Shown here: positions 17,981 through 28,902 of the stretch, one piece after another
Position numbering within the stretch: the first letter of the stretch is position 1
Layout: every line of letters begins with the position of its first letter
Assembly (NCBI RefSeq): GCF_018408855.1
Contig: NZ_AP024322.1
Span: forward strand, 1,054,001-1,118,000
Source of the DNA: Caballeronia sp. NK8
GTDB taxonomy: Bacteria; Pseudomonadota; Gammaproteobacteria; Burkholderiales; Burkholderiaceae
DNA length: 64,000 bases
Reading direction: 5' to 3'
The notes under the pieces: model-generated
The model's database searches: none
What the model saw: only the letters and a program-made list of their open reading frames with translations
Told to the model about the DNA's origin: nothing
Position numbers and translations under genes: made by a program

Positions 17981-19393
17981 ATGCAAGTCCAGACGATGCA
18001 CTTCAAGGCGCGCGCCGCCAGCAAGCTCGCCGATGAGCGCCTGCAGCAGAATCTCACGAAGCTCTCGACCAAGTTCGTCAGCGCGCGGGCGAGCGCGGTG
18101 CGCGAAATCGACTTCGAAGCGACGCGCGCCGCGCTGAAAGAGCGCCGCGACCGCGCGCTCGAGAATCTCGACGTGTGGCTTGAAACCTTCGAGCGCGAGG
18201 CGACCCGGCGCGGCGCCACGGTGCTGTACGCGGAAACGACGCAGGATGCGGCGAAGCTCGTCGCGGACATCGCCCGCAAGCACGACGTGAAGAAGGTCAT
18301 CAAGACCAAGTCGATGGTCTCGGAAGAGATGCAGTTGAATCGCGTGCTCGGTGAGATGGGCGTGCAGTCGATCGAAACCGATCTCGGCGAATACATCCTG
18401 CAGATCAACGACAACGAACCGCCGAGTCACATCATCGCGCCGGTCGTTCACAAGGATAAGGAGCAGATCGCCGATCTCTTCGCGAAGACGCACAACAAGC
18501 CGCGTCTCACCGACATTCCCGAGATGACCCGGGAAGCGCGCGAGGTGCTGCGTCCGCATTTCATGTCGGCGGACATGGGGGTGACGGGCGGCAACTTTCT
18601 GATCGCGGAGACGGGGTCCGTGGCCGTCGTGACGAACGAGGGCAACGAAGGCATGTGCACGGTGATGCCGCGCGTGCATGTGGCGGTGACGGGCATCGAA
18701 AAGGTGCTGCCGACGCTAGAGGATCTCGCGACCGCGATGCGGCTGTTGCCGCGCTCGGCGACCGGCCAGACCATCTCGAACTACTTTTCGCTGTTGACCG
18801 GCCCGCGCGCGCCCGGCGATACCGACGGCCCCGAGCATATGTATTTCGTGCTCGTCGATGGCGGGCGGACCGGGCTGATCGGCGGCGAGTTTCAGGAGAT
18901 GCTGCGCTGTATCCGCTGCGGCGCGTGCATGAACCATTGCCCGGTGTATCAGAAGATCGGCGGCCATGCGTACGGCTGGGTGTATCCCGGGCCGATGGGC
19001 TCGGTGCTCACGCCGGCGTACGTCGGTATCGACAAGGCGCTCGATCTGCCGCAAGCCGCGACGCTGTGCGGCGAGTGCAACAGCGTCTGTCCGGTGGGCA
19101 TTCCGTTGTCGGATTTGCTGCGCAAGTTGCGCGAGAAGCAGATGGAGCGGCGGCTGCGGCCATGGAACGAACGCGCCGCGCTCGCGGCGTGGGGTTATCT
19201 TGCCAGGCGCCCGGCGGCGTATGCGCTATTCACCAAGCTCGCGGTGCGCGTGCTCGAACGCATGGGCGGCAGCCGGAAAGCGATCTCGCGATTGCCTTTC
19301 GCCGCCGGATGGAGCGGCACACGCGACATGCCCGCGCCGGTCGGGCGTACGTTCCGCGAGCTTTATAAGGCGCAGCGGTCACATCTGGGATGA
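17981..19393 (+). CDS. lutB: LutB, LUD-domain iron-sulfur protein
   Basis: A 470-residue protein with an N-terminal LUD (DUF162) domain. Two ferredoxin-type cysteine clusters follow near residues 310-380 (CIRCGACMNHCPVY and CGECNSVCPVG), then a C-terminal tail. It is an electron-transfer subunit of the lactate-oxidising LutABC complex. The usual lutC does not follow: a terminator comes 19 bp after the stop and the next gene is convergent. Confidence 0.94.
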   Translation: MQVQTMHFKARAASKLADERLQQNLTKLSTKFVSARASAVREIDFEATRAALKERRDRALENLDVWLETFEREATRRGATVLYAETTQDAAKLVADIARKHDVKKVIKTKSMVSEEMQLNRVLGEMGVQSIETDLGEYILQINDNEPPSHIIAPVVHKDKEQIADLFAKTHNKPRLTDIPEMTREAREVLRPHFMSADMGVTGGNFLIAETGSVAVVTNEGNEGMCTVMPRVHVAVTGIEKVLPTLEDLATAMRLLPRSATGQTISNYFSLLTGPRAPGDTDGPEHMYFVLVDGGRTGLIGGEFQEMLRCIRCGACMNHCPVYQKIGGHAYGWVYPGPMGSVLTPAYVGIDKALDLPQAATLCGECNSVCPVGIPLSDLLRKLREKQMERRLRPWNERAALAAWGYLARRPAAYALFTKLAVRVLERMGGSRKAISRLPFAAGWSGTRDMPAPVGRTFRELYKAQRSHLG

Positions 19394-19411
19394 ACGCAGC
19401 GTCGGGAAATT

Positions 19412-19447
19412 AAAACGGCGCCGGAACATACGTTCCAGCGCCGTTTG
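19412..19447. terminator. Bidirectional terminator after lutB
   Basis: A long interrupted stem (19413-19421 with 19438-19446, and 19423-19427 with 19432-19436) with a 4-base loop and flanking A/T runs separates lutB from the convergent lipoprotein gene. Confidence 0.85.
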
Positions 19448-19475
19448 TTCGTCTTTCGACGTCAGGGCGATTGGC

Positions 19476-20012
19476 TCAGTTGCCGACCGGCCCGGTATGC
19501 CATTTGTTGTTCCCGCCGCCGTAACTGGGATTGCCGCTATTACCGCCGCGATTTCCGCCGCCCGAATTGGCCGGCGGTGGGGATGCGGGCCGCATCGGAG
19601 GACCGCCGACGGCCTTGGGCAACGGTTGCGCACCGCCGCCCGCCTGTGGCGGCGGACCACCGGGCGGACGTCCGCCACCGGCCTGCGGCGGCGGGCCGCC
19701 GTGATCGCCATTGTGCGGCCGGTTGTTCCAGTTTCCCGGAGGAGGACGCCGCCAGCCGGGGCCGTCATCCCAATAGCGACTCGGGCCGGGACCGCCATAG
19801 TAGCCACCCCCGTAATACCCGCCCCCGACGACGACACCCGGTTGCACGACCGGCGGACCGCCGTAGTACCCACCGCCATAACCATATCCCGGATCGTCGT
19901 AGACGCCCGGACCATAGGCGCCACCGTAGGCCGGTGCGCCTGGATAGGCTGCACAGCCACCCAGAAGCGCGGCGGACGACGCAAGCAAGAGACCAGCGAC
20001 TGCGAATTTCAT
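19476..20012 (-). CDS. Gly/Pro/Tyr-rich lipoprotein, unknown function
   Basis: A 178-residue protein with a lipoprotein signal peptide (lipobox LGGC near residues 17-20). The mature chain is low in complexity: Tyr-Gly-Gly repeats first, then Pro/Gly-rich stretches with Trp-Arg and Asn-Arg motifs. No enzyme domain is visible. The ATG at 20012 gives the lipoprotein signal; the ribosome binding site is weak. It could be an envelope-associated structural protein. It is divergent from the small ORF at 20275. Confidence 0.75.
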   Translation of the reverse strand: MKFAVAGLLLASSAALLGGCAAYPGAPAYGGAYGPGVYDDPGYGYGGGYYGGPPVVQPGVVVGGGYYGGGYYGGPGPSRYWDDGPGWRRPPPGNWNNRPHNGDHGGPPPQAGGGRPPGGPPPQAGGGAQPLPKAVGGPPMRPASPPPANSGGGNRGGNSGNPSYGGGNNKWHTGPVGN

Positions 20013-20274
20013 GACTTTGAACGTACCTGTCGAACCATTACTGAATAAGACACCAGCAGCGCGCGGATGTCCCCGACAACTTTGTAAGCCTTTATGACGG
20101 CAAGGTGTCGGATTACCGCGATCGCCCACGCGCGTCGGCGAAAACGGCTTGTTGTCGCGCGCGCAACAATCCTTTGCTTTTCAACGTCTTTTTAAGATCG
20201 CGACGATTCCGTAAGATTCGAAGTGTCCGTCAGTGGATCTTTTTCCCTGCGGCATATCGACGAAAGGCAGTCCA

Positions 20275-20493
20275 ATGAAAAAGACAATATCGACCTACTG
20301 GCCAGTTGCCATCCTGTTTCCGATCGCGCTCGCGTTCTGCATGCACGCGGGCGAAGGCGGCAATGCGGCCGTGCGTCACGAGCAGATCGCCGTGGCCGAT
20401 GTAAGCGCAGAACTGGCGCGCGCGATTTCCCTCGGCTTCGTCGAGGACGACGACGCGACGCCCGCTGTCGCCCCCGCGCAAAAGACGCTCTGA
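20275..20493 (+). CDS. Small membrane-anchored or secreted hypothetical protein
   Basis: A 72-residue protein beginning MKKTISTYWPVAILFPIALA, a signal peptide or single transmembrane helix, followed by an acidic C-terminal part. AAAGG precedes the ATG at 20275. It is followed by a strong terminator, which supports a real transcript. I do not recognise a family. Confidence 0.6.
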   Translation: MKKTISTYWPVAILFPIALAFCMHAGEGGNAAVRHEQIAVADVSAELARAISLGFVEDDDATPAVAPAQKTL

Positions 20494-20529
20494 CGCACTC
20501 GCAAAGCCTGTTGGCTATGCCGAGAACAA

Positions 20530-20559
20530 AAAATGGCGCCCGGGAAGGGCGCCATTTTT
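20530..20559. terminator. Bidirectional terminator between the small ORF and tyrB
   Basis: A perfect 12-bp stem (20530-20541 with 20547-20558), a 5-base loop and flanking A/T runs. Confidence 0.92.
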
Positions 20560-20590
20560 GTTCCGAAAGCTGCCGGAGCGGCTTATCGCG

Positions 20591-21790
20591 TTACTTCAGC
20601 ACGGCTGCGACAGCAGTCGCGACGACATCGAGGTTGCGCGTGTTCAGCGCGGCCACGCAGATGCGGCCGGTGCTCACGGCGTAGATGCCGAACTCTTCGC
20701 GCAGGCGGTCGACTTGCGCGGCGCTCAGGCCCGAATACGAGAACATGCCGCGCTGCTTGTCGACGAACGAGAAGTCGCGATCGACGCCGTTCGCCTTCAG
20801 GCGCTCGACGAGACCGTTGCGCATCGCGCGGATGCGGTCGCGCATTTCGCCCAGCTCCTGCTCCCAGGTCGCGCGCAGTTCCGGCGACGCCAGCACGGCC
20901 GCGACGATCGAGCCGCCATGCGTCGGCGGGTTCGAGTAGCTGGTGCGGATCACGCGCTTGAGCTGCGACAGCACGCGCGTGGATTCCTCTTTGCCCGTCG
21001 TGATGATCGACAGCGCGCCGACGCGCTCGCCGTACAGCGAGAACGACTTCGAGAACGACGACGACACGAACACGTTCAGCTCGGCGGCCGCGAACAGGCG
21101 CACGGCGGCGGAATCGGCGTCGATGTTTTCCGCGAAGCCCTGATACGCCATGTCGAGGAACGGCACGAGGTTGCGCGCCTTCACGACCTCGACGATCTGC
21201 TTCCACTGATCGTCCGACAGATCGACGCCGGTCGGGTTGTGGCAGCACGCGTGCAGCACGACGATCGTGCCCGGCGCGTAGCCGTTGAGCGCCGTGAGCA
21301 TGGCGTCGAAGTTCACGCCGTGCGTGGCGGCTTCGTAGTACGGATAGTTCACCACTTCGAAACCGGCGCTTTCGAACAGCGCGCGGTGGTTTTCCCAGCT
21401 CGGATCGCTGATCGCGACGACGGCGTTCGGATTCAGACGCTTCAAAAAGTCCGCGCCGATCTTCAGCGCGCCCGTACCGCCGAGCGCCTGCGCCGTCACG
21501 ACGCGGCCTGCGGCGATCAGCGGCGAGTCGTCGCCGAGCAGCAGCTTCTGCACGGCGGCGTCATACGCGGCGATGCCGTCGATCGGCAGATAGCCGCGCG
21601 GCAAAGCGGCGTCGACGCGCGCTTTCTCGGCGTCGCGCACGGCACGCAGCAGCGGAATCTTGCCTTCCTCGTTGGTGTACACACCGACGCCCAGATTGAC
21701 TTTGGTCGTGCGCGTGTCGGCGTTGAAGGCTTCGTTGAGGCCCAGGATAGGGTCGCGGGGAGCGAGTTCGACAGCAGAGAAAAGAGACAT
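20591..21790 (-). CDS. tyrB: Aromatic amino acid / aspartate aminotransferase
   Basis: A 399-residue class I PLP-dependent aminotransferase that interconverts aromatic amino acids or aspartate with 2-oxoglutarate. Visible features are the N-terminal LGVGVYTNEEGKIPLL, the HNPTG motif, the PLP lysine in SSSFSKSFSLYGERVG and the carboxylate-binding Arg in STGRICVAALN. Aspartate and tyrosine aminotransferases of this subfamily are hard to separate by sequence, so the symbol is approximate. It is divergent from uvrB over 275 bp. Confidence 0.93.
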   Translation of the reverse strand: MSLFSAVELAPRDPILGLNEAFNADTRTTKVNLGVGVYTNEEGKIPLLRAVRDAEKARVDAALPRGYLPIDGIAAYDAAVQKLLLGDDSPLIAAGRVVTAQALGGTGALKIGADFLKRLNPNAVVAISDPSWENHRALFESAGFEVVNYPYYEAATHGVNFDAMLTALNGYAPGTIVVLHACCHNPTGVDLSDDQWKQIVEVVKARNLVPFLDMAYQGFAENIDADSAAVRLFAAAELNVFVSSSFSKSFSLYGERVGALSIITTGKEESTRVLSQLKRVIRTSYSNPPTHGGSIVAAVLASPELRATWEQELGEMRDRIRAMRNGLVERLKANGVDRDFSFVDKQRGMFSYSGLSAAQVDRLREEFGIYAVSTGRICVAALNTRNLDVVATAVAAVLK

Positions 21791-22065
21791 GATCTATCGG
21801 CAGTGAAGGAAGGACGTGCAGCGGAATGCAAACGGATGATGCGGATGCGCCTCGAAAACATCGCGCAGAAAGACGCAGAGCGCGGCGACAAACGGCTCGA
21901 AGCCGTCGAGCCCAGCCGCACATTGTAGCGAATCCGGGCGGGCTTTTTCGGCGCGGCCCCTCGAAGATGCGTGTTTTTCATGCAGGCGCCGGTTCGGGCG
22001 GTGCCGAGCGTGTTTTCCGCCAGCCGCTAGAATGAGTGTTTGCCCCGGCGAAGACTCAGGTTCTC

Positions 22066-24162
<2,097 letters not shown>

Positions 24163-24201
24163 GCTATACGTAAGTGATTTTTAAGGCTTAATTTAAAAAA
24201 C

Positions 24202-24233
24202 GCGGCGAATCGAAGGATTCGCCGCATTTTTTT
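24202..24233 (+). terminator. Terminator of uvrB
   Basis: A perfect 10-bp stem (24202-24211 with 24216-24225) with a GAAG loop, then a run of seven T. Confidence 0.93.
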
Positions 24234-24339
24234 GTCGCTATTCAAGGCGCGCCGATCGCGCGAAAAGCCTTGTTGCGCCTAGGTTTGTAAGCTTGCGCAA
24301 ATTGTTCCGGGTGTCGAACGATGCTAAACTGATGAACAT

Positions 24340-24354
24340 TGAGAATGGTTCGTA
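24340..24354. promoter_or_regulatory. Fur-box-like site upstream of ftrA
   Basis: TGAGAATGGTTCGTA resembles the 7-1-7 Fur palindrome at 9 of 14 conserved positions. It lies about 180 bp upstream of ftrA, an expected Fur target. Confidence 0.45.
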
Positions 24355-24531
24355 TTAACGTTCACAGAGTTGTGCTAACGCCGCTCTGGCAACCGGTGGT
24401 CCGGCCATTCCAAGGGGAGGTGTTGCCCCGGCCGGCGCTTGCTTTCCGGGCGTCTGACGTGCCGGTCCGGTATTTCAGTGGCATAGGCTCGCGTGGCACG
24501 CGCGCCAATGGATAACAACAAGGAGTTTCTG

Positions 24532-25077
24532 ATGGGTTCAACGTTGATGCGCGGCCTCGTCGCCGCCGCAGGTCTCACGGCGATGATGGCAGCCTCGGCC
24601 GCCGAATATCCGATCGGCAAGCAGCACATCGAGGGCGGCATGGAAACCGGCGCCGTATACCTCCAGCCGATCACGATGGCGCCGGAAGGCATGATGCGCA
24701 AGGCGTCGGATTCGGACATCCACCTCGAGGCGGATATCCACGCGGTCAAGAACAACCCGACCGGTTTCGCCGAAGGCGACTGGATGCCGTATCTGAACGT
24801 GACGTACGAGCTCACGAAGGTCGGCACGACGCAGAGCATCAAGGGCGACCTGATGCCGATGGTCGCGAGCGACGGCCCGCACTACGGCGACAACGTCAAG
24901 CTGTTCGGCCCGGGCAAGTATCACCTGAAGCTGCACATCTCGCCGCCTACGCAGGAAGGTCACATGGCGTTCGGCCGTCACACCGACAAGGAAACGGGCG
25001 TGGGTCCGTGGTTCAAGCCGTTCACGATCGAGTACGACTTCCCGTTCGCGGGCATCGGCAAGAAGGGCGGCTACTGA
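24532..25077 (+). CDS. ftrA: FtrA, periplasmic P19-type iron-binding protein
   Basis: A 181-residue periplasmic protein with a signal peptide ending near MMAASAAEYP. The P19/Tp34-family core has conserved metal-binding segments (ADIHAVKNNPTGF, EGDWMPYLNVTYEL, GPHYGDNVKL, YHLKLHISPP). In Bordetella and Brucella FtrABCD, this protein binds iron for the permease FtrC. The ATG at 24532 has AAGGAG upstream; a longer frame from 24493 lacks one. It is the first gene of ftrABCD. Confidence 0.93.
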   Translation: MGSTLMRGLVAAAGLTAMMAASAAEYPIGKQHIEGGMETGAVYLQPITMAPEGMMRKASDSDIHLEADIHAVKNNPTGFAEGDWMPYLNVTYELTKVGTTQSIKGDLMPMVASDGPHYGDNVKLFGPGKYHLKLHISPPTQEGHMAFGRHTDKETGVGPWFKPFTIEYDFPFAGIGKKGGY

Positions 25078-25086
25078 TCGTCCGTA

Positions 25087-25111
25087 GCGCCCGGCATCCC
25101 GGACCGGGCGC
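25087..25111 (+). promoter_or_regulatory. Intercistronic hairpin between ftrA and ftrB
   Basis: An 8-bp GC stem (25087-25094 with 25104-25111) followed by a T-rich stretch in the 55-bp gap. It could act as a leaky terminator, giving more FtrA than the downstream proteins. Confidence 0.55.
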
Positions 25112-25132
25112 GTTCTTTCTCAGGAAGTACGC

Positions 25133-25465
25133 ATGAAACTGAAAAGCCAGATGGCCGCGATCGCGCTGTGCGGGTTCGCCTCCGGGATCGCACACGCCGC
25201 GGATCTGCCCACGTTCAAGCTCGAAATGAACGACGGCAAGCTCAACCCGACGCGCATCGAAGTGCCGGCGGGCCAGCGCATCAAGATCGAAGTGCACAAC
25301 ATCGGCAAGGGCGCGGCCGAGTTCGAAAGCGTGCAGCTGCGCAAGGAGAAGGTGCTCGCGCCGGGCGCCGATTCGTTCGTCGTGATCGCGCCGCTGGACC
25401 CGGGTGAATACAAGTTCTTCGACGACTTTCATCAGAGCGCCCAGGGCGTGATCGTCGCGAAGTAA
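25133..25465 (+). CDS. ftrB: FtrB, periplasmic cupredoxin-like protein
   Basis: A 110-residue protein with a signal peptide ending near IAHAAD and a single cupredoxin-like domain (FKLEMNDGKLNPTRIEVPAG, then LDPGEYKFFDDFHQ). In the Ftr system this component is thought to oxidise ferrous iron for permeation. The classic type-1 copper Cys-His-Met set is not evident, so the metal site may differ from plastocyanins. AGGAAGT precedes the ATG. Confidence 0.9.
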   Translation: MKLKSQMAAIALCGFASGIAHAADLPTFKLEMNDGKLNPTRIEVPAGQRIKIEVHNIGKGAAEFESVQLRKEKVLAPGADSFVVIAPLDPGEYKFFDDFHQSAQGVIVAK

Positions 25466-25533
25466 CGCAACGCGCCGCACAGCGACATCACGCTCGCGCG
25501 GCCGATAGAAGTGGATATTGCTGGAGGTTTGGA

Positions 25534-26385
25534 ATGGGGCAGGTACTTTTCATCGTGTGGCGTGAGAGCGTCGAGGCGTTGCTCGTCGTCGGCATTCTCT
25601 ACGCGTGGCTGAAGAACGGCGATCATCAGGCGCGCCGCGGCCTGCCTTATTTGTGGGCTGGTGTCGTCATCGGTCTGCTCGCGGCGGTGGCGCTGGGCGC
25701 CGCGCTCATCGGTTTCACCGAAGTGCTGTCGGGCGACGCGCAGGACTACTTCCAGACCGCGATGGTGCTGGTCGCGTGCGTGCTGATCGTGCAGATGGTG
25801 CTGTGGATGAAGCGCCACGGCCGCACGCTCAAGCGCGACATGGAGTCGTCGCTGCAAAAGAACACGCAGGACGGGCACTGGTGGGGCATTGCGCTGCTCG
25901 TCGCGCTGGCCATCGCGCGTGAAGGCAGCGAAACGGCCGTGTTCCTCTATGGCGTCGGCTTCGGCCAATCGGGGCACGTCGACGTGTCGCAGTATGTCGC
26001 GATCATTCTCGGCTTCGGCCTCGCGCTGCTGACTTTCTACGTGCTGCAACTCGGCGGCAAGATCTTCTCGTGGCGCTCGTTCTTCCGCGTCACCGAAATC
26101 ATGCTGCTGTTCCTCGCGGCGGGTCTCTTCGAAACGGGCGTCGACAAGCTGATCGACATGGAAGTGCTGCCGGTCATCGTCAATCAGGTGTGGAACACGT
26201 CGTGGCTGCTCGACGATTCGAGTACCTTCGGCTCGCTCGTTGCTACACTGACGGGCTATCGCGCGCATCCGGCAGGCATGAACCTGGTTGCGTACGCGGT
26301 GTACTGGGTCGTCATCTATCTCCTGATGCGCTATTCGAAAAACCAGATGGCGCAAAAACAAAAGGCGGCAAGCCGTCCAGCATGA
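25534..26385 (+). CDS. ftrC: FtrC, FTR1-family iron permease
   Basis: A 283-residue inner-membrane permease with about seven transmembrane helices. The two iron-channel motifs of FTR1/EfeU are present: RESVE at residues 10-14 and REGSE near 129-133. GGAGG precedes the ATG at 25534. Its stop overlaps the ftrD start in an ATGA. It acts with FtrA and FtrB on the periplasmic side. Confidence 0.95.
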   Translation: MGQVLFIVWRESVEALLVVGILYAWLKNGDHQARRGLPYLWAGVVIGLLAAVALGAALIGFTEVLSGDAQDYFQTAMVLVACVLIVQMVLWMKRHGRTLKRDMESSLQKNTQDGHWWGIALLVALAIAREGSETAVFLYGVGFGQSGHVDVSQYVAIILGFGLALLTFYVLQLGGKIFSWRSFFRVTEIMLLFLAAGLFETGVDKLIDMEVLPVIVNQVWNTSWLLDDSSTFGSLVATLTGYRAHPAGMNLVAYAVYWVVIYLLMRYSKNQMAQKQKAASRPA

Positions 26386-27785
26386 GTTCCGTAATGCCTA
26401 GACCGGGCCGGCTTCAGCAAGCCGGCCACTGGATGCAGCGTCACGGCAGCGCGATCCGCTTGATTCAGTGGGTCGTGGTTGCCGTGTACGCGTTTCTGAT
26501 CGTCGTTCCCGCTGTGATGCCGCTGCCCGATGGCTCCGCGCATCTATGGAGCAATCTCACGCTCGCCGCGCAGTTCGTGTTCTGGGGCATCTGGTGGCCG
26601 TTCGTGCTGCTGTCGATGGTCATGCTCGGGCGCGTATGGTGCGGCGTGCTGTGCCCTGAAGGCGCGCTGTCGGAGTTCGCGAGCAAGTTCGGCCGCGGCT
26701 GGGCGATTCCGCGCTGGATGCGCTGGGGCGGCTGGCCGTTCGTCGCGTTCGGATTGACGACCATCTATGGCCAGATGGTCAGCGTCTATCAATATCCGAA
26801 GGCCGTGCTGCTGGTGCTCGGCGGCTCGACCGTGGGCGCGATGATCATCGGCGTGCTGTACGGCCGCGAAAAGCGCGTGTGGTGCAAGTATCTGTGCCCG
26901 GTGAACGGCGTGTTCTCGCTGCTCGCGCGGCTTGCGCCGTTTCACTACAAGGTCAGCGAAGATGCGTGGCGCCGTTCGTACAAAGAGGGCGAGCACGGTC
27001 ATCGTGTGATTCCGATCAACTGCGCGCCGCTCGTCCCGTTGCGCAACATGAAGGGCGCCGCCGACTGCCACATGTGCGGCCGCTGCAGCGGCCATCGCGA
27101 TGCGATCGCGCTCACGTGGCGCTCGCCATCGGATGAAGTCGTCAAGCTTGGCGACAAGGCCGCGAACCCGTGGGACACCGCGCTCATCCTGTACGGCCTG
27201 CTCGGCATCGCGATCGGCGCGTTCCACTGGACCGTGAGCACGTGGTTCGTCGACCTGAAGCAATATCTCGCGGCCTGGCTGATCGATCACGACATTCTCT
27301 GGCCGCTCGACACCAACGCGCCGTGGTTCCTGTTCACGCATTACCCGGAACAGAACGACGTCTTCTCGTGGCTCGACGGCACGATGGTCATCGGCTACAT
27401 CGTCGCGACGGGGCTCGTGTACGGCACCGCGCTGCTCGCGCTGCTCGCGGCGGGCGCACGCATGCTCGGCAAGTTCGAAACGACGCGTCTGCATCACCTG
27501 ACGCTGGCGCTGGTTCCGCTCGCGGGCTGCGGCGTGTTCCTCGGACTTTCGGCGACGACGGTATCGCTGCTGCGCGCCGAACACGTGCCGCTCTGGTGGG
27601 TGACGGACCTGCGCCTCGGTCTGCTCTTCATCGCGAATGCTTGGAGCGCGTGGCTCGCGTGGCGCGTGACGAGCCGCTATGCGTCCACCCTTGTTCCGCG
27701 CGTGCTCACGATGGTATGGTTTGTCGCTGCGCTGGCCGTCGCGGACAGCGCGTGGTACCTGATGTTCTGGGGCTTCAGCCGATAA
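26382..27785 (+). CDS. ftrD: FtrD, polyferredoxin-like membrane protein
   Basis: About 467 residues with several membrane helices and cysteine clusters typical of the NapH/CcoG-like ferredoxin membrane family (CGVLCPEG, CKYLCPVNG, CHMCGRC). In FtrABCD it is proposed to carry electrons away from the FtrB oxidation step. The ATG at 26382 overlaps the ftrC stop (ATGA), which argues for coupling. The second Met, four codons later, is an alternative. Confidence 0.92.
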   Translation: MSSVMPRPGRLQQAGHWMQRHGSAIRLIQWVVVAVYAFLIVVPAVMPLPDGSAHLWSNLTLAAQFVFWGIWWPFVLLSMVMLGRVWCGVLCPEGALSEFASKFGRGWAIPRWMRWGGWPFVAFGLTTIYGQMVSVYQYPKAVLLVLGGSTVGAMIIGVLYGREKRVWCKYLCPVNGVFSLLARLAPFHYKVSEDAWRRSYKEGEHGHRVIPINCAPLVPLRNMKGAADCHMCGRCSGHRDAIALTWRSPSDEVVKLGDKAANPWDTALILYGLLGIAIGAFHWTVSTWFVDLKQYLAAWLIDHDILWPLDTNAPWFLFTHYPEQNDVFSWLDGTMVIGYIVATGLVYGTALLALLAAGARMLGKFETTRLHHLTLALVPLAGCGVFLGLSATTVSLLRAEHVPLWWVTDLRLGLLFIANAWSAWLAWRVTSRYASTLVPRVLTMVWFVAALAVADSAWYLMFWGFSR

Positions 27786-27823
27786 ACCGTCCACGCCGTG
27801 TCGCACGGCAACGAGAGCGAGAA

Positions 27824-28237
27824 GTGAGAACCAAACCCGTATTGACCGACGAAGACGTCAAGGCCATGGCCGTCGCCGCCGAGGCGCATGCCAGAGAACA
27901 CAACTGGAACGTGACGATTGCGATCGTCGACGATGGCGGGCATCTGCTGCATCTGCATCGTCTGGACGGAGCGGGCGCGAGCACTGCCGAAATGGCGACC
28001 GGCAAGGCGCGCACCGCCGTGCTCGGCCGCCGCGAGACCAAGGTCTACGAAGACACCATCAAACAGGGCCGCACGGCGTTCCTGAGCGCGCCGATGACCG
28101 CCATGCTCGAAGGCGGCGTGCCGATCTTCGTGGGCACGGATATCGTGGGCGCGGTGGGCGTGTCGGGCGTGAAGTCGGATCAGGATGCGCAGATCGCGAA
28201 GGCAGGCATCGCGGCGCTGGGTATCGAGAACGTCTGA
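27824..28237 (+). CDS. HbpS/GlcG-family protein
   Basis: A 137-residue single-domain protein of the GlcG/HbpS family (Pfam Haem_degrading type), with the typical LTDEDVKAMAVAAEAHA, IAIVDDGGHLLHLHRLDGA and GVPIFVGTDIVGAVGVSG segments. Some members bind haem; others have different or unknown roles. The start is probably GTG at 27824; no ATG lies nearby. It follows ftrD by 38 bp and ends in a terminator, so it is likely the last gene of the iron operon. Confidence 0.85.
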   Translation: MRTKPVLTDEDVKAMAVAAEAHAREHNWNVTIAIVDDGGHLLHLHRLDGAGASTAEMATGKARTAVLGRRETKVYEDTIKQGRTAFLSAPMTAMLEGGVPIFVGTDIVGAVGVSGVKSDQDAQIAKAGIAALGIENV

Positions 28238-28255
28238 TCGTCTGCCGGAAAACAA

Positions 28256-28290
28256 AAACGGCACGCCTTCCTGAGAAGCGCGTGCCGTTT
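28256..28290 (+). terminator. Terminator after the ftr operon
   Basis: An 11-bp stem (28256-28266 with 28280-28290) with a 13-base loop that itself can pair (CTTC with GAAG). Confidence 0.8.
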
Positions 28291-28445
28291 GCTCGATCAT
28301 CATTGCGTGGCCTGTCGGGCAGGGCACATCGCAAAAGCGCAGGAACCAAAAAAAGCGGCTTCGCTTGCTATCGACGACTGGCTGGTGTTTGCACGAAGGG
28401 GTCTAAATTCTCGCGTGCAAGTCGTCCTCGCTGGCTAAGGCCAAA

Positions 28446-28462
28446 CACCTCTTGGCGAGGTG
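28446..28462 (-). terminator. Probable terminator of hemP
   Basis: On the minus strand a 6-bp stem (28457-28462 with 28446-28451) with a 5-base loop is followed by TTTGG, 45 bp beyond the hemP stop. Confidence 0.5.
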
Positions 28463-28506
28463 GTCCCCACAATACCCGGTACGTACTGCGTGTTCTTTCT
28501 CGCGCG

Positions 28507-28755
28507 TTACTTCGTCAGGATCAGCTTGCCCAGTCGCGTTGCGCGCAACTGATAGGTCTCCCCGTTATGCACGATGCTCACGTGGCTGCGTCCCTGCAGC
28601 AGCGCGTCGCTCTTGAGCGAGCGCTCGCCGTTGCTTTCCGCTGCGTGGGCGACGTGCACCGTGGTAACGGTGGTCGCCTTCGGGCGGGTGATCGCGGCGT
28701 CGCGGACAGCCGGGCGGCGCAGCCTGAGCGTGGAGGATCGCAGCGTGTCGGTCAT
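28507..28755 (-). CDS. hemP: HemP, small hemin uptake protein
   Basis: An 82-residue protein whose C-terminal half is the HemP domain (LLQGRSHVSIVHNGETYQLRATRLGKLILTK region). The N-terminal 40 residues are variable and basic. HemP homologues (HmuP) act in regulation of haem uptake genes under iron limitation. A Fur-box-like sequence lies about 45 bp upstream. No haem receptor gene follows here. Confidence 0.9.
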   Translation of the reverse strand: MTDTLRSSTLRLRRPAVRDAAITRPKATTVTTVHVAHAAESNGERSLKSDALLQGRSHVSIVHNGETYQLRATRLGKLILTK

Positions 28756-28798
28756 GTCGGAAAGTGTGCGTTCGTTGATTCGATGGGTCTATAGTAAA

Positions 28799-28813
28799 TG
28801 ATAACCATTCCTA
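28799..28813. promoter_or_regulatory. Fur-box-like site upstream of hemP
   Basis: TGATAACCATTCCTA matches 10 of 14 positions of the Fur 7-1-7 palindrome and sits at the expected promoter position. Confidence 0.6.
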
Positions 28814-28902
28814 TTTGCAACTAGACTTTCCGATCGAAACGCAACTTTTGATAGCCAGCCTCGATGCGGCAGCGAAACATTCGCTACCGCATCGTCGAAC
28901 GT

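Noticed and set aside
27170..27823. Upstream extension of the HbpS/GlcG-like gene inside ftrD
   Set aside because: The extension overlaps ftrD in another frame and has Arg-rich shadow composition; the family domain begins at the GTG at 27824.
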